Positions 8,131 through 15,176 of a stretch of 18,129 nucleotides of DNA are shown in pieces (the stretch's first letter is position 1; each line of letters begins with the position of its first letter). Under the pieces are notes generated by a model, which was not told where the DNA came from, ran no database searches, and saw nothing but the letters and a program-made list of their open reading frames with translations. Made by a program: the position numbers and the translations under genes. Source of the stretch: Candidatus Heimdallarchaeota archaeon (GTDB lineage: Archaea > Asgardarchaeota > Heimdallarchaeia > JABLTI01); NCBI GenBank assembly GCA_030667035.1, contig DAOUWQ010000001.1:1-18129 (forward strand), in the 5' to 3' direction.

Positions 8131-8493
8131 CTAAATGAGCTTCTCAATTTGAGTAGCAAAAGTCCGTAAATTCTTCTTGATAATTCCTACTTGGGACCGC
8201 GCATCTTCCCCGTAAAAACCAACTAAAATTGCTTTATTGGAAACTACAATTGTAATATATCCTTCCTCAATTTCACCATCGATGATTTTTACATCTTTCT
8301 TATCAAGGGACTCACTAAGTTTTTTCATCGCTCGAACGACAACTGAAGCACTTGAAAGAATAAACTCATGTTTCAACTCTACTAGAGTGTCAGCCCAAAG
8401 CTTTGTTCCATCTAATTTCCCGATTAGGAGACCTTCTAATTCGGGTATTTTATCACGAAATTCTGTTGCTGCATTAACTAACTTTTCAGACAT
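8131..8493 (-). CDS. Roadblock/LC7 domain protein
   Basis: 120 residues forming a single Roadblock/LC7 (longin-related) domain: an N-terminal helix (about 5–15), the strand pair 'ELEGLLIGKLDGTKLWAD' (about 18–35), a central helix (about 45–65, SASVVVRAMKKLSESL), then the paired strands 'VKIIDGEIEEGYITIVVSNKAILVGFYG' pattern (about 68–97) and a C-terminal helix (about 100–118). Such domains dimerise and, in characterised systems, act as scaffolds or activators for small Ras-like GTPases (MglB, Ragulator). Start ATG at 8493 lies behind GGGATGA. No GTPase gene is adjacent, so its partner must be elsewhere. Multiple free-standing Roadblock proteins are a known feature of Asgard genomes but also occur in other archaea and bacteria. 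Confidence 0.85.
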   Translation of the reverse strand: MSEKLVNAATEFRDKIPELEGLLIGKLDGTKLWADTLVELKHEFILSSASVVVRAMKKLSESLDKKDVKIIDGEIEEGYITIVVSNKAILVGFYGEDARSQVGIIKKNLRTFATQIEKLI

Positions 8494-8574
8494 AGTTCAT
8501 CCCGCGCTACCATTCTAATCTTAATAATAATAACTTTTCTTTAGTAACATTCGAGCTGTTATAATTAAAGGTAA

Positions 8575-9675
8575 TCATTTGGACAAAGAGTGATAATCTT
8601 CTGGATAAAGTATGAATTCATTACCCACACATTCTTTCGTTCCAAGAATTATTTGGAGGAAAGAACGATTATTTTTCACATCAGCTACTTTTTCCAATAA
8701 TCCTCTTATGATGACTTTTTCACCTTTCACGAAAAATCCCGTAAACGCTCCTTCGAAAGAAAGCACTCTTTCTAAAGGCAAATCTGGCATTTGATCTGTT
8801 TTTGATAGGATCTTATAATTATCAATTTGATAAATCGCAGGATAAGCAAATCCTAGATCGCTATTCGTAATTTCACACTCTACATCTACTGCAAAAATTG
8901 GTGAAAATACTTCATCACCATATTTAAATGGTAATTCAGATGACAATGGACTAAAAACGAGCGATAAATCTGTCTCGTTATATACAGATAACCATTTTTT
9001 CTTTGCAATATATTTGCTTGTTAATTTCATTGATAAACCAGATTTTTTCGCCATACTTCTTTCATAACGCATTCTCTTTTGTGCTGGCATTTCTTTGATT
9101 TCAGGAAAGAGATCATAAATAACTGGGAATTTTTCATTAAAATTTTGTGCAAACTCATTTCCATAAACAATGAAATCAATATCTGATTTTTCTGTCTGCG
9201 CTTTCCAAACGATAGATCCTGTAATCCCCATTTTATCAAATGGAATTTTTAAATTGTCATATAGTAATTCAGCTAATTTTTTTACTTTCGTTTCTATTTC
9301 ATCCAATCTACTTTCTTCATTTACTATTTCCTTCAAACGCTCTTCAGGATAATAATAGTGTTTAATTCGTTTAATAGGTACAGCTAAAAAATCTACATCA
9401 TATACCTCACTGTGATAGAAGTAGTTTGGTTCTATTGCTTTGAAATTAATTAGATTGTCTTGATGTCCTTCTAAGCTATAACTCTTCAACATACGCTTAT
9501 ATCGTAAACCAGTATCTCGAGATGTCCAATGACTCTCCCCTAGATCATATTTTACAATGCATAGCTTTCTGTCTTCAGGGTGATGCCATGTAAGTACTTG
9601 ACAAATGCGATTTTTATCATCCATAAAATAATCTAAATGTAAGGATTCTCGTTTGAAAGTTAGATTTTTAGGCAC
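8575..9675 (-). CDS. Predicted nucleotidyltransferase (pol-beta superfamily)
   Basis: 366 residues. The pol-beta-type nucleotidyltransferase signature is at about 150–170: GITGSIVW, then K-S-D-I-D-F-I-V-Y-G, giving the helix-start Gly-Ser (153–154) and two catalytic carboxylates (D165, D167). A third carboxylate is expected further on; DVE in FAVDVECEI (about 265) is one candidate but I cannot fix it. The N-terminal ~110 residues and the C-terminal third (about 255–366), which looks beta-rich, are conserved-looking extensions typical of an archaeal family annotated only as predicted nucleotidyltransferase. Substrate is unknown. The start is GTG at 9675 with GGTGG about 8 bases upstream. It is transcribed towards the Roadblock gene with an 81-base gap that has its own AT-rich promoter-like sequence. 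Confidence 0.8.
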   Translation of the reverse strand: MPKNLTFKRESLHLDYFMDDKNRICQVLTWHHPEDRKLCIVKYDLGESHWTSRDTGLRYKRMLKSYSLEGHQDNLINFKAIEPNYFYHSEVYDVDFLAVPIKRIKHYYYPEERLKEIVNEESRLDEIETKVKKLAELLYDNLKIPFDKMGITGSIVWKAQTEKSDIDFIVYGNEFAQNFNEKFPVIYDLFPEIKEMPAQKRMRYERSMAKKSGLSMKLTSKYIAKKKWLSVYNETDLSLVFSPLSSELPFKYGDEVFSPIFAVDVECEITNSDLGFAYPAIYQIDNYKILSKTDQMPDLPLERVLSFEGAFTGFFVKGEKVIIRGLLEKVADVKNNRSFLQIILGTKECVGNEFILYPEDYHSLSK

Positions 9676-9772
9676 TAATTAAACCACCATTGAACAAAAG
9701 AATGAGCTGTTCTTCGTAATTTAAGACTTTCTTCAAATTAAACTATTGTTAAAATGAATTATTTTTTTAATG

Positions 9773-9785
9773 AAAACCTATAATA
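9773..9785 (+). promoter_or_regulatory. TATA-like promoter of the TPR gene
   Basis: GAAAACC followed by TATAATA lies about 50 bases before the ATG at 9832, so a transcript would start near 9805. GTGA at 9821–9824 serves as ribosome site. Confidence 0.4.
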
Positions 9786-9831
9786 TCACTAGTGTAACAA
9801 TAATTTATCAGACTTTAGAAGTGACTTAGTA

Positions 9832-10650
9832 ATGCAGAAAGTAAAACCAGAAGACGAAGCACAATCACATTTTCTCTCCGGAAAGAAAGCGTTTGAAGCT
9901 GGAAATTTGGATGAAGCATTTCAAGACCTGAATTTGGCGCTAAAATATTATCGTCGTTCAAGCGAAGACGCAATATTGGCAGAGACACTACGAATGTTAG
10001 GGGAACTCTATTATGATAAAGGAAAAATGATTGAATCTCGAAATCATTACAAACGAGCTTTTCAATCGTTTAAGAATTTTAATCACAAAATAGGAATGGC
10101 TGATTGTTATGATAAAATTGCTATTTCTTTCATGTTACAAGGTGAGTTAGAACATGCCGAGGATTATCAAGAAAAAGCAATAGATATCAGAAAAAAGACT
10201 CCTGATAAAAGAGGATTAGCTCGCGGATTAAAAAATTTAGCAATTATAAAATATAAAATGGGTGCTGATCTCGAAAAAGCCTTAGAAATACTGGAAAACG
10301 CAATATCCCTCGCATCCAAAAGTAAAGAACCACAACTTGTTATTAATATCTGTTTAGACAAAGCAAAAGTCGAGATAAAACTTGGACTATTGGAAGAAGC
10401 AATGAAAAGTAATGTAATCGCGAGAAGATTCAGTAAAAAATATTCGTTAAAATTACCTGAAGAAAGTCAAGATGAATTTGCTGATTTACTAATTCAATTG
10501 GGATTAAATGCTTATGATGATGGAACTATGGAACAAGCATTAAAGTATCTGAAAAATGCTTCACTAATTCTAAAATCAAATGATAAAGAAATATCTCCCT
10601 CCGTTTTAGAAATAATTTCAAAACTTGAGGAAAAATATAGTTCAAATTGA
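9832..10650 (+). CDS. Tetratricopeptide repeat (TPR) protein
   Basis: 272 residues, nearly all helix hairpins. TPR-like units are visible at about 12–45 (AFEAGNLDEAFQDLNLALKYY), 53–86 (LGELYYDKGKMIESRNHYKRAF), 92–125 (IAISFMLQGELEHAEDYQEKAI), 131–167 (NLAIIKYKMGADLEKALEILENAI), 174–205 and 222–255 (LGLNAYDDGTMEQALKYLKNAS). The W-L-G-Y / G-Y-A-F / A / P spacing is that of TPRs with the usual G-x-x-x-x-A-x-x-x-x-x-x-A. No enzymatic or membrane segment is seen, so this is a soluble protein–protein interaction scaffold; the partner is unknown. It ends 16 bases before the 3' end of the convergent tRNA-Pro gene. Confidence 0.85.
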   Translation: MQKVKPEDEAQSHFLSGKKAFEAGNLDEAFQDLNLALKYYRRSSEDAILAETLRMLGELYYDKGKMIESRNHYKRAFQSFKNFNHKIGMADCYDKIAISFMLQGELEHAEDYQEKAIDIRKKTPDKRGLARGLKNLAIIKYKMGADLEKALEILENAISLASKSKEPQLVINICLDKAKVEIKLGLLEEAMKSNVIARRFSKKYSLKLPEESQDEFADLLIQLGLNAYDDGTMEQALKYLKNASLILKSNDKEISPSVLEIISKLEEKYSSN

Positions 10651-10666
10651 TGATAAAAGCTACAAA

Positions 10667-10771
10667 TGGGCGGGGGGGGATTTGAACCCCCGACCTCTTG
10701 ATTTTTCGCAAAAATAGCAAAAGCTATTTTTGACCCGAACCAAGAATCATACCGTTCTAGACTACCCACCC
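10667..10771 (-). tRNA. tRNA-Pro (anticodon CGG) with 31-nt intron
   Basis: On the minus strand the acceptor arm is GGGTGGG (10771–10765) pairing with CCCGCCC (10674–10668) with one T·G pair, discriminator A at 10667, and no encoded CCA (TTTGTA follows). The D arm is GTCTAGAACGGTATGATT-like, strongly resembling eukaryotic/archaeal tRNA-Pro. The anticodon stem is CTTGG (10744–10740) with TCAAG (10701–10697), the loop TT-CGG-G-A gives anticodon CGG (10737–10735). The variable loop is AGGTC, and the T arm is GGGGG-TTCAAAT-CCCCC (10691–10675). The intron lies between positions 37 and 38. A TATA-like TATTTAAT on the minus strand (10809–10802) lies about 35 bases upstream. The gene is convergent with the TPR gene. 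Confidence 0.93.
10703..10733 (-). other. Archaeal tRNA intron with canonical bulge-helix-bulge
   Basis: The precursor folds as: anticodon stem CTTGG/TCAAG; 4-bp central helix TTCG/CGAA; 3-nt bulges GGT on the 5' side and AAA on the 3' side; and a perfect 10-bp intron stem CAAAAATAGC/GCTATTTTTG capped by TTTT. Cutting between the second and third base of each bulge removes 31 nt exactly between positions 37 and 38. This matches the classic hBHBh' substrate of the archaeal splicing endonuclease. Confidence 0.9.
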
Positions 10772-10801
10772 TTATTTGTTGAGTTCTAACGCACGTTAAT
10801 C

Positions 10802-10809
10802 ATTAAATA
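10802..10809 (-). promoter_or_regulatory. TATA-like box of tRNA-Pro
   Basis: TATTTAAT on the minus strand lies about 31 bases upstream of the mature 5' end at 10771, the expected distance for a tRNA gene with a very short 5' leader. Confidence 0.4.
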
Positions 10810-10927
10810 CAAAAAATTTTCCATTACTAATAATAAACAAAGTTGTTTTAATTGATGTCTAGAAAGGTTAATAGTTTCGCTTTCAGTATTTTCCTATGTA
10901 ACCAGATACTCGATAGGAGATTTTTCC

Positions 10928-11764
10928 ATGAATGATATAAAGAAAGTAGCTGTCATTTCTCGATTATCACAAGATAAACACAAGAAATTGGCTAATGAAG
11001 TTGTTAGCATTTTCGAAAATTATGACGTTGATGTGTATTTGAATGAAATCTTCGCGAAAGTAATGAAGCATTCAAATTCGATATCGATGGAAAAAATAAA
11101 CACTGCTGATCTTGTAATCGCTTTAGGTGGCGATGGAACTATACTATGGACAGCTCGTTATTCAGATGAAGTGCCTATTTTTGGCATCAATGCAGGTTAC
11201 CTTGGTTTTCTTACAACTGCTACTTTAGATAATAGTGAAATAAGTCTTCAACGGATAATGACTGGTGATTATGTTCTGGAGCGTTGTATGCGTTTGAAGA
11301 TTCTCTTAGATGGAGAAGAATTACCTACAGCATTAAATGAAGTATATGTTACCAATGAGAAAAATGCCCAAATTTGTAATTTGAATTTAGAAGTTGATGG
11401 ATTTAATCTCGGCCATCATAGACTTGATGGTTTACTTGTTTCTACTCCCGTCGGTTCTACTGCTTATGCGCTTTCAGCTGGTGGTTCAATTATTGAACCA
11501 AAAATCAAAGCAATGCAAATTGTTCCAGTAAATAGCGTAACGAGACGCATTCGGCCTTTTGTTGTTCCGGGTGAATCTAAGGTAACTATCTCTATCCCTT
11601 CATATTCTACTAAAAAAGTAGCTATCGTAATAGATGGTAATGAAGAAAACAAGTTTCCAAATGATTCAAAATTAGAAGTGACTCAGGCAAAACGAGAGAC
11701 AGTATTCCTCAGGTTCCCGGATTATGGATTCTTCAATAGATTGCAAGATAAATTGGGATTTTAA
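10928..11764 (+). CDS. nadK: NAD(+) kinase
   Basis: 278 residues. Hallmarks of the NAD kinase fold are present: the ATP-binding GGDGT (67–71), GINAG-YLGFL (86–95), the NE pair (137–138) that holds the nicotinamide ribose, the second-domain DG-x-LVSTPVGSTAY-x-LSAGG (167–186), and the C-terminal VIDGNEE. It phosphorylates NAD+ (with ATP or polyphosphate) to NADP+, the sole route to NADP in most cells; cytosolic. Start ATG at 10928 follows GGAGAT at good spacing. It is the first gene of a tight cluster: nob1 starts 18 bases after its stop. Confidence 0.95.
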   Translation: MNDIKKVAVISRLSQDKHKKLANEVVSIFENYDVDVYLNEIFAKVMKHSNSISMEKINTADLVIALGGDGTILWTARYSDEVPIFGINAGYLGFLTTATLDNSEISLQRIMTGDYVLERCMRLKILLDGEELPTALNEVYVTNEKNAQICNLNLEVDGFNLGHHRLDGLLVSTPVGSTAYALSAGGSIIEPKIKAMQIVPVNSVTRRIRPFVVPGESKVTISIPSYSTKKVAIVIDGNEENKFPNDSKLEVTQAKRETVFLRFPDYGFFNRLQDKLGF

Positions 11765-11782
11765 TTCACTCGAGGTGAAGTT

Positions 11783-12316
11783 GTGACCACAGAAAAAAAG
11801 AGAAAAAAAGCATTTGTTATTGATGCTTCAGCGATATTCAATGGTATATTAAGTCATAATCTTCATGGTAAAAAATATCTCCCACAATGCGTATCATATG
11901 AAATTGAAGGAATGCATCGAGGAGAGGCGCTTTTAGAGGAAATAACTGTAAAGAAAGATGTAATCGTTACTATCCCTGATAAAACTGCATATGCTGAAGT
12001 GAGTATCCAAGCGAATGAAACGGGGGATATTGCCGAGCTTTCAGAGTGTGATATGAGTGTTGTTGCATTAGCATATGAATTAAAATCAAAGAATAATTTA
12101 GTAGAAATAATTACTGATGATTATGATATCCAAAATTTAGCAAATCATATGGGCATCCCTTACAAAGGGATATACTGGAAGGGTATAACTTGGGTGCATG
12201 ATTATACTTGGGTTTGTACTGGTTGTGGATTTAAAAGTAAAAAACAAATGGATACTTGTTTTGAATGCGGTTCTACTATGAAGAAAAAAGTTCACCGAAA
12301 GAAAAAAAGGAGTTAA
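11783..12316 (+). CDS. nob1: Nob1, PIN-domain endonuclease for 16S rRNA 3'-end maturation
   Basis: 177 residues, typical archaeal Nob1 length. The PIN domain opens with FVIDASAIFNG (catalytic D14), has the acidic pair in GDIAELSECD (E86, D90) and the TDD at 111–113, completing the metal-binding set. A C-terminal zinc ribbon follows: W-V-C-T-G-C (C145, C148) and C-F-E-C (C159, C162), ending in a Lys/Arg-rich RNA-binding tail. Nob1 cuts the precursor of small-subunit rRNA at its 3' end (D site) late in 30S assembly. The start is GTG at 11783 behind a perfect GAGGTGA (11772–11778). It lies 18 bases after nadK and 4 bases before the next gene, so these three are probably one transcript. Confidence 0.95.
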   Translation: MTTEKKRKKAFVIDASAIFNGILSHNLHGKKYLPQCVSYEIEGMHRGEALLEEITVKKDVIVTIPDKTAYAEVSIQANETGDIAELSECDMSVVALAYELKSKNNLVEIITDDYDIQNLANHMGIPYKGIYWKGITWVHDYTWVCTGCGFKSKKQMDTCFECGSTMKKKVHRKKKRS

Positions 12317-12320
12317 TCGT

Positions 12321-13196
12321 ATGTCCCTTAAAACTGCTAAAGCAACTAAACTTGGTATATTGCTTACTGATTCACAGAAAAACTCTCTAATTGTTCCCCT
12401 GAAAATTACTCGAGACACGACGACCCAAAACGATGCTAGTTCCCAGATGAATCTAAATAGGCCTCTATTTCTCCTTCTAGCTGAAAATCTTAGTAGATAT
12501 TCAATTATTTATAATAAGACGTCTAAGACTGATTTTGAATTATTGATGATTTGTTATTTTACTTCATCTCAGCAGACGAATTTGGTTCAAAATACACAAA
12601 ACACTTTGAAACGTCTTGGTCTTCTTTTATCTGATAATAATTTTCACATCGAAATTTTTTCTCCTCAGGATTTCTTAAATCAAATAAAAAATAGAGTTCC
12701 AAAAAATATTGTTGAGGTTGCTCCTCAAATATACAAAATTGTGACGGTAAAAGATATTTTTTACCAATCCACAGCAAAATTCTTGATAAATCATTTCTTT
12801 GAAAAGAAAGCATTCTTTTCATTTCTAACTGATTTCTTAGCAATTCTTCCAAAAGGGTGGATAAGTATAGATATCAAAAATACACAGAAACGCATTAAAG
12901 ATAAAATGCAATATATTTCTGAATTAGCAATAACTGTCAATCTTAGTGACCCTGATCTTGTATCCTTGCAATTAGAACAAAAGCAATTACTCTCTCTTTT
13001 ACAATTTTTTTCGAAGGCTTATACTGATGAACCCGAAGGTCTAATAACTTTAGTAAAAACTAATGAATTTCAACAAAATTATGGGAAGATTATTTTCGGT
13101 CAAGGTTGGAAATTCTTTCCAACAGATTATGAGGGCATTTTGGATTTCACTTCGCTTTTGGAATTACTTCCATTAGAAAACACTTCTAAGAAATAA
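12321..13196 (+). CDS. Unrecognised protein co-transcribed with nob1
   Basis: 291 residues. The ATG at 12321 comes 4 bases after the nob1 stop, and its ribosome site AGGAG (12308–12312) is inside nob1, so it is almost certainly translated with it. I recognise no family. The sequence looks soluble and mixed alpha/beta: a Lys/Thr-rich start (MSLKTAKATK), a hydrophobic segment at about 48–58 (RPLFLLLAENL), a probable alpha/beta stretch at about 70–120, an aromatic-rich helical region at about 150–185 (FFEKKAFFSFLTDFLAIL), and a C-terminal part with LITLVKTNEF and FGQGWKFFP. No signal peptide, Cys pair or nucleotide-binding loop is visible. Position between nob1 and rpl1 hints at translation or ribosome assembly, but that is only neighbourhood evidence. 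Confidence 0.8.
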   Translation: MSLKTAKATKLGILLTDSQKNSLIVPLKITRDTTTQNDASSQMNLNRPLFLLLAENLSRYSIIYNKTSKTDFELLMICYFTSSQQTNLVQNTQNTLKRLGLLLSDNNFHIEIFSPQDFLNQIKNRVPKNIVEVAPQIYKIVTVKDIFYQSTAKFLINHFFEKKAFFSFLTDFLAILPKGWISIDIKNTQKRIKDKMQYISELAITVNLSDPDLVSLQLEQKQLLSLLQFFSKAYTDEPEGLITLVKTNEFQQNYGKIIFGQGWKFFPTDYEGILDFTSLLELLPLENTSKK

Positions 13197-13223
13197 TTCT
13201 CTAAATCACTATCTAACGGAAGC

Positions 13224-13231
13224 TTTATAAT
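13224..13231 (+). promoter_or_regulatory. TATA box of rpl1–rpl10
   Basis: TTTATAAT preceded by GGAAGC (BRE-like) lies about 110 bases before the rpl1 ATG. Transcription would start near 13255, leaving a leader of about 80 bases that contains the hairpin described next. Confidence 0.5.
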
Positions 13232-13266
13232 ACAAATTAAAATGGAAAAGAACCAGAACACAAGCG

Positions 13267-13322
13267 TTATTACCGTCACCGCATCCAAAAACTAAAAATT
13301 TTCTTGGTGTGCGGCGTAATAA
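13267..13322 (+). promoter_or_regulatory. rpl1 leader hairpin, candidate L1 autoregulatory site
   Basis: TTATTAC (13267–13273) pairs perfectly with GTAATAA (13316–13322), and CCGCA (13279–13283) pairs with TGCGG (13310–13314). Between the two helices is an asymmetric internal loop, CGTCA on the 5' side against a single C on the 3' side. The hairpin ends 5 bases before the Shine-Dalgarno (GTGATT, 13328–13333). In archaea L1 is known to repress its own mRNA by binding a structure that mimics its 23S rRNA site, two helices around an asymmetric loop, so the position and shape fit; binding is inferred. Confidence 0.45.
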
Positions 13323-13336
13323 ATGAAGTGATTAAT

Positions 13337-13984
13337 ATGGACATAAATAAAACGACGGAAGCTGTGGTACAATGTAAAAAAGCTTCTAAAAAACGTAAGT
13401 TTACCGAGAGCATAGATATTGCTGTAAACTTTAAGGATTTAGATCTTAAAATACCTAGTAACCGTTTTAATTTCCAGACAACCTTGCCTCATGCTATTCT
13501 CAAGAAACCACAAGTAGCTATTTTTGCTTCTGGTGAAATTGCAGTGAATGCTCGCAATGCAGGTATTAAGACTGTCTTAGGAAAAACTGAGCTTGAAGCT
13601 TTAGGGAAACTTCCTAAAGAAATTAGAAAGTTAGCAAGAGAACATGACTTCTTTCTCGCAGAACCTACTCTGATGCCTTTGATTGCCCGATTTCTCGGTA
13701 AATATTTGGCTCCTCGAGGGAAGATGCCTCAACCAATTGCACCTAATGTAGATATTCCTGATCTTCTTGTTCGTTTTACACGAACTTCAAGATTACGTAT
13801 TAAGGAAAATCCTGTTGTAATTACAAAAGTGGGCACCGTAAAAATGGATAATAAAGCAATTGCTGATAATATTGAAGCAATTATTCATGCTTTAGAAAGT
13901 CGCTTAGAGAAAGGTATTCTAAATATTCGTACTGCTAACATTAAAACCACAATGGGCAAGTCGGTTAAAGTAGAGGTGCACTAA
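13337..13984 (+). CDS. rpl1: Large ribosomal subunit protein L1 (uL1)
   Basis: 215 residues, the usual archaeal L1 length. Visible family features include the N-terminal RKFTESIDIAVNFKDLDLK (about 19–38), the central domain II with FFLAEPTLMPLIARFLGKYLAPRGKMPQP (about 105–130), and the C-terminal domain I return strand with GTVKMDNKAIADNIEAII and KTTMGKSVKVEV. L1 forms the mobile stalk near the ribosomal E site and in archaea represses its own operon. The ATG at 13337 with GTGATT at 13328–13333 is chosen over an in-frame TTG at 13304, which lies inside the leader hairpin. rpl10 follows after one base. Upstream rpl11, usual in this operon, is absent. Confidence 0.96.
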   Translation: MDINKTTEAVVQCKKASKKRKFTESIDIAVNFKDLDLKIPSNRFNFQTTLPHAILKKPQVAIFASGEIAVNARNAGIKTVLGKTELEALGKLPKEIRKLAREHDFFLAEPTLMPLIARFLGKYLAPRGKMPQPIAPNVDIPDLLVRFTRTSRLRIKENPVVITKVGTVKMDNKAIADNIEAIIHALESRLEKGILNIRTANIKTTMGKSVKVEVH

Positions 13985-13985
13985 A

Positions 13986-14987
13986 ATGAGCAAAGCAGTA
14001 TATCAACATGTCCCTAACCCAAGCAATAAACGTCAATTGAAAGAATTAGTTGAAACTATAGGTTCTTACAATAATATTGGGATAACTAAGGTTGAAAACA
14101 TTGCCTCTAAGACTATTCAACGTATTCGTTACGATATGCGTGGGGAAACCATTCTTAAAATCGCTAAGAATACTTTGATGCGTTTAGCCCTTAAAGAGGC
14201 CGCTAAAAAAGATAAAGGTTTAAGTAAATTGTTGGATTACGTTCAAGGATCATGTGCCTTCATTTTCACAAATGGTAATCCATTCAAAGTAGCAAACTAT
14301 CTTGAGAAAAAGAAAATCCCAACTGCAGCAAAAGAAGGACAAATCGCTCCAAAAGATATTACTATCACTGCATTGGATACTGGTTTTGCTCCCGGACCTG
14401 TTATTGGTGAACTTCAATCTATTGGTTTAAATACCAGAATTGAAGGTGGAACCATTAAGATAACTGAAGATGCAGTTGTTTGTAAAGCCGGCACTAAAAT
14501 TTCCAAGACCTTATCTAATGTTCTTAACCGCTTAGGTATTGAACCATTTGATGCTGGATTATCTGTTGATGTTATTTATAGCACTGGTAATCTTATATTG
14601 CACGATGATCTAATCGTTGATTTCGATGAAATCATGGATAAACTCGTAAAAGCTCATCAAGACGCATTTGCATTGTCCCTTGGTGCTAACATTCCAACGA
14701 AAGAAAATATTGACCAACTACTTGGCAGAACTCTTAGAGAAGCACTCTCCTTGGCCATTGAAACCAATTTCATTACTCCTGAAACTGCAGGAAATATACT
14801 TGCTAAGACACAATTAGAAGCAATGATTCTCGCAAAAGCTATTGCAACACAAGATCCAAGTATCATTCCACCAGAATTACTAGCAGCTACTCAAGCTGTT
14901 GCAGCTACTACTACCACCACTCCAGAACCAAGTGCTCCTGAACCAGAAGAAGAAGAAGACTCTGGTATGGGTTCATTGTTTGGATAG
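13986..14987 (+). CDS. rpl10: Large ribosomal subunit protein L10 (P0, uL10)
   Basis: 333 residues, matching archaeal P0. The N-terminal rRNA-binding domain (about 1–110) contains NIASKTIQRIRYDMRGE and AKNTLMRLAL; the archaeal/eukaryotic insertion domain (about 110–180) contains PAPG-type FAPGPVIGELQSIGL; helices that hold L12 dimers span about 225–295; and the C-terminus is an Ala/Thr/Pro hinge followed by EEEEDSGMGSLFG, the conserved tail that contacts translational GTPases. P0 is the base of the ribosomal stalk. The start is one base after the rpl1 stop with GAGGTG (13973–13978) inside rpl1, so the two are coupled. rpl12 does not follow; a terminator does. Confidence 0.97.
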   Translation: MSKAVYQHVPNPSNKRQLKELVETIGSYNNIGITKVENIASKTIQRIRYDMRGETILKIAKNTLMRLALKEAAKKDKGLSKLLDYVQGSCAFIFTNGNPFKVANYLEKKKIPTAAKEGQIAPKDITITALDTGFAPGPVIGELQSIGLNTRIEGGTIKITEDAVVCKAGTKISKTLSNVLNRLGIEPFDAGLSVDVIYSTGNLILHDDLIVDFDEIMDKLVKAHQDAFALSLGANIPTKENIDQLLGRTLREALSLAIETNFITPETAGNILAKTQLEAMILAKAIATQDPSIIPPELLAATQAVAATTTTTPEPSAPEPEEEEDSGMGSLFG

Positions 14988-15010
14988 TTTGTCAAATATG
15001 TTATTTAACT

Positions 15011-15055
15011 CTCGAATTCCGATTTAAGGAAGTTCGAGAAACAACTCTTTTTTTT
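15011..15055 (+). terminator. Hairpin plus T-run after rpl10
   Basis: CTCGAATTCC (15011–15020) pairs with GGAAGTTCGAG (15028–15038) with one bulged G and a loop of seven bases, followed ten bases later by eight consecutive T (15048–15055). This is a strong end-of-operon signal and shows that the operon stops at rpl10. Confidence 0.65.
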
Positions 15056-15106
15056 ATTATACCAATTTATTTCATTAAGTAACTAATCTAAAATCATAAT
15101 TTAATC

Positions 15107-15119
15107 GAAACCTTCATAA
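15107..15119 (+). promoter_or_regulatory. TATA-like promoter of the small two-TM gene
   Basis: CGAAACC followed by TTCATAAG resembles the BRE/TATA pairs seen before other genes here. A start about 25 bases downstream would leave a leader of roughly 30 bases to the ATG at 15177. Confidence 0.35.
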
Positions 15120-15176
15120 GATTGGTTGATTAATCGCTCATATCGAACACAGAACTTTGAAAGGATCTTGGAACAA

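Noticed and set aside
10671..10679. Run of eight G as a possible slippery or G-quadruplex site
   Set aside because: It is fully explained by the T-stem and acceptor stem of tRNA-Pro.
10512..10769. Minus-strand frame covering the end of the TPR gene and the tRNA
   Set aside because: It reads through a complete intron-containing tRNA and antisense to TPR coding sequence, so it is a chance frame.
13304..13336. Upstream in-frame TTG extension of rpl1
   Set aside because: It falls inside the leader hairpin, has no ribosome site, and homologous L1 proteins begin near the ATG at 13337.
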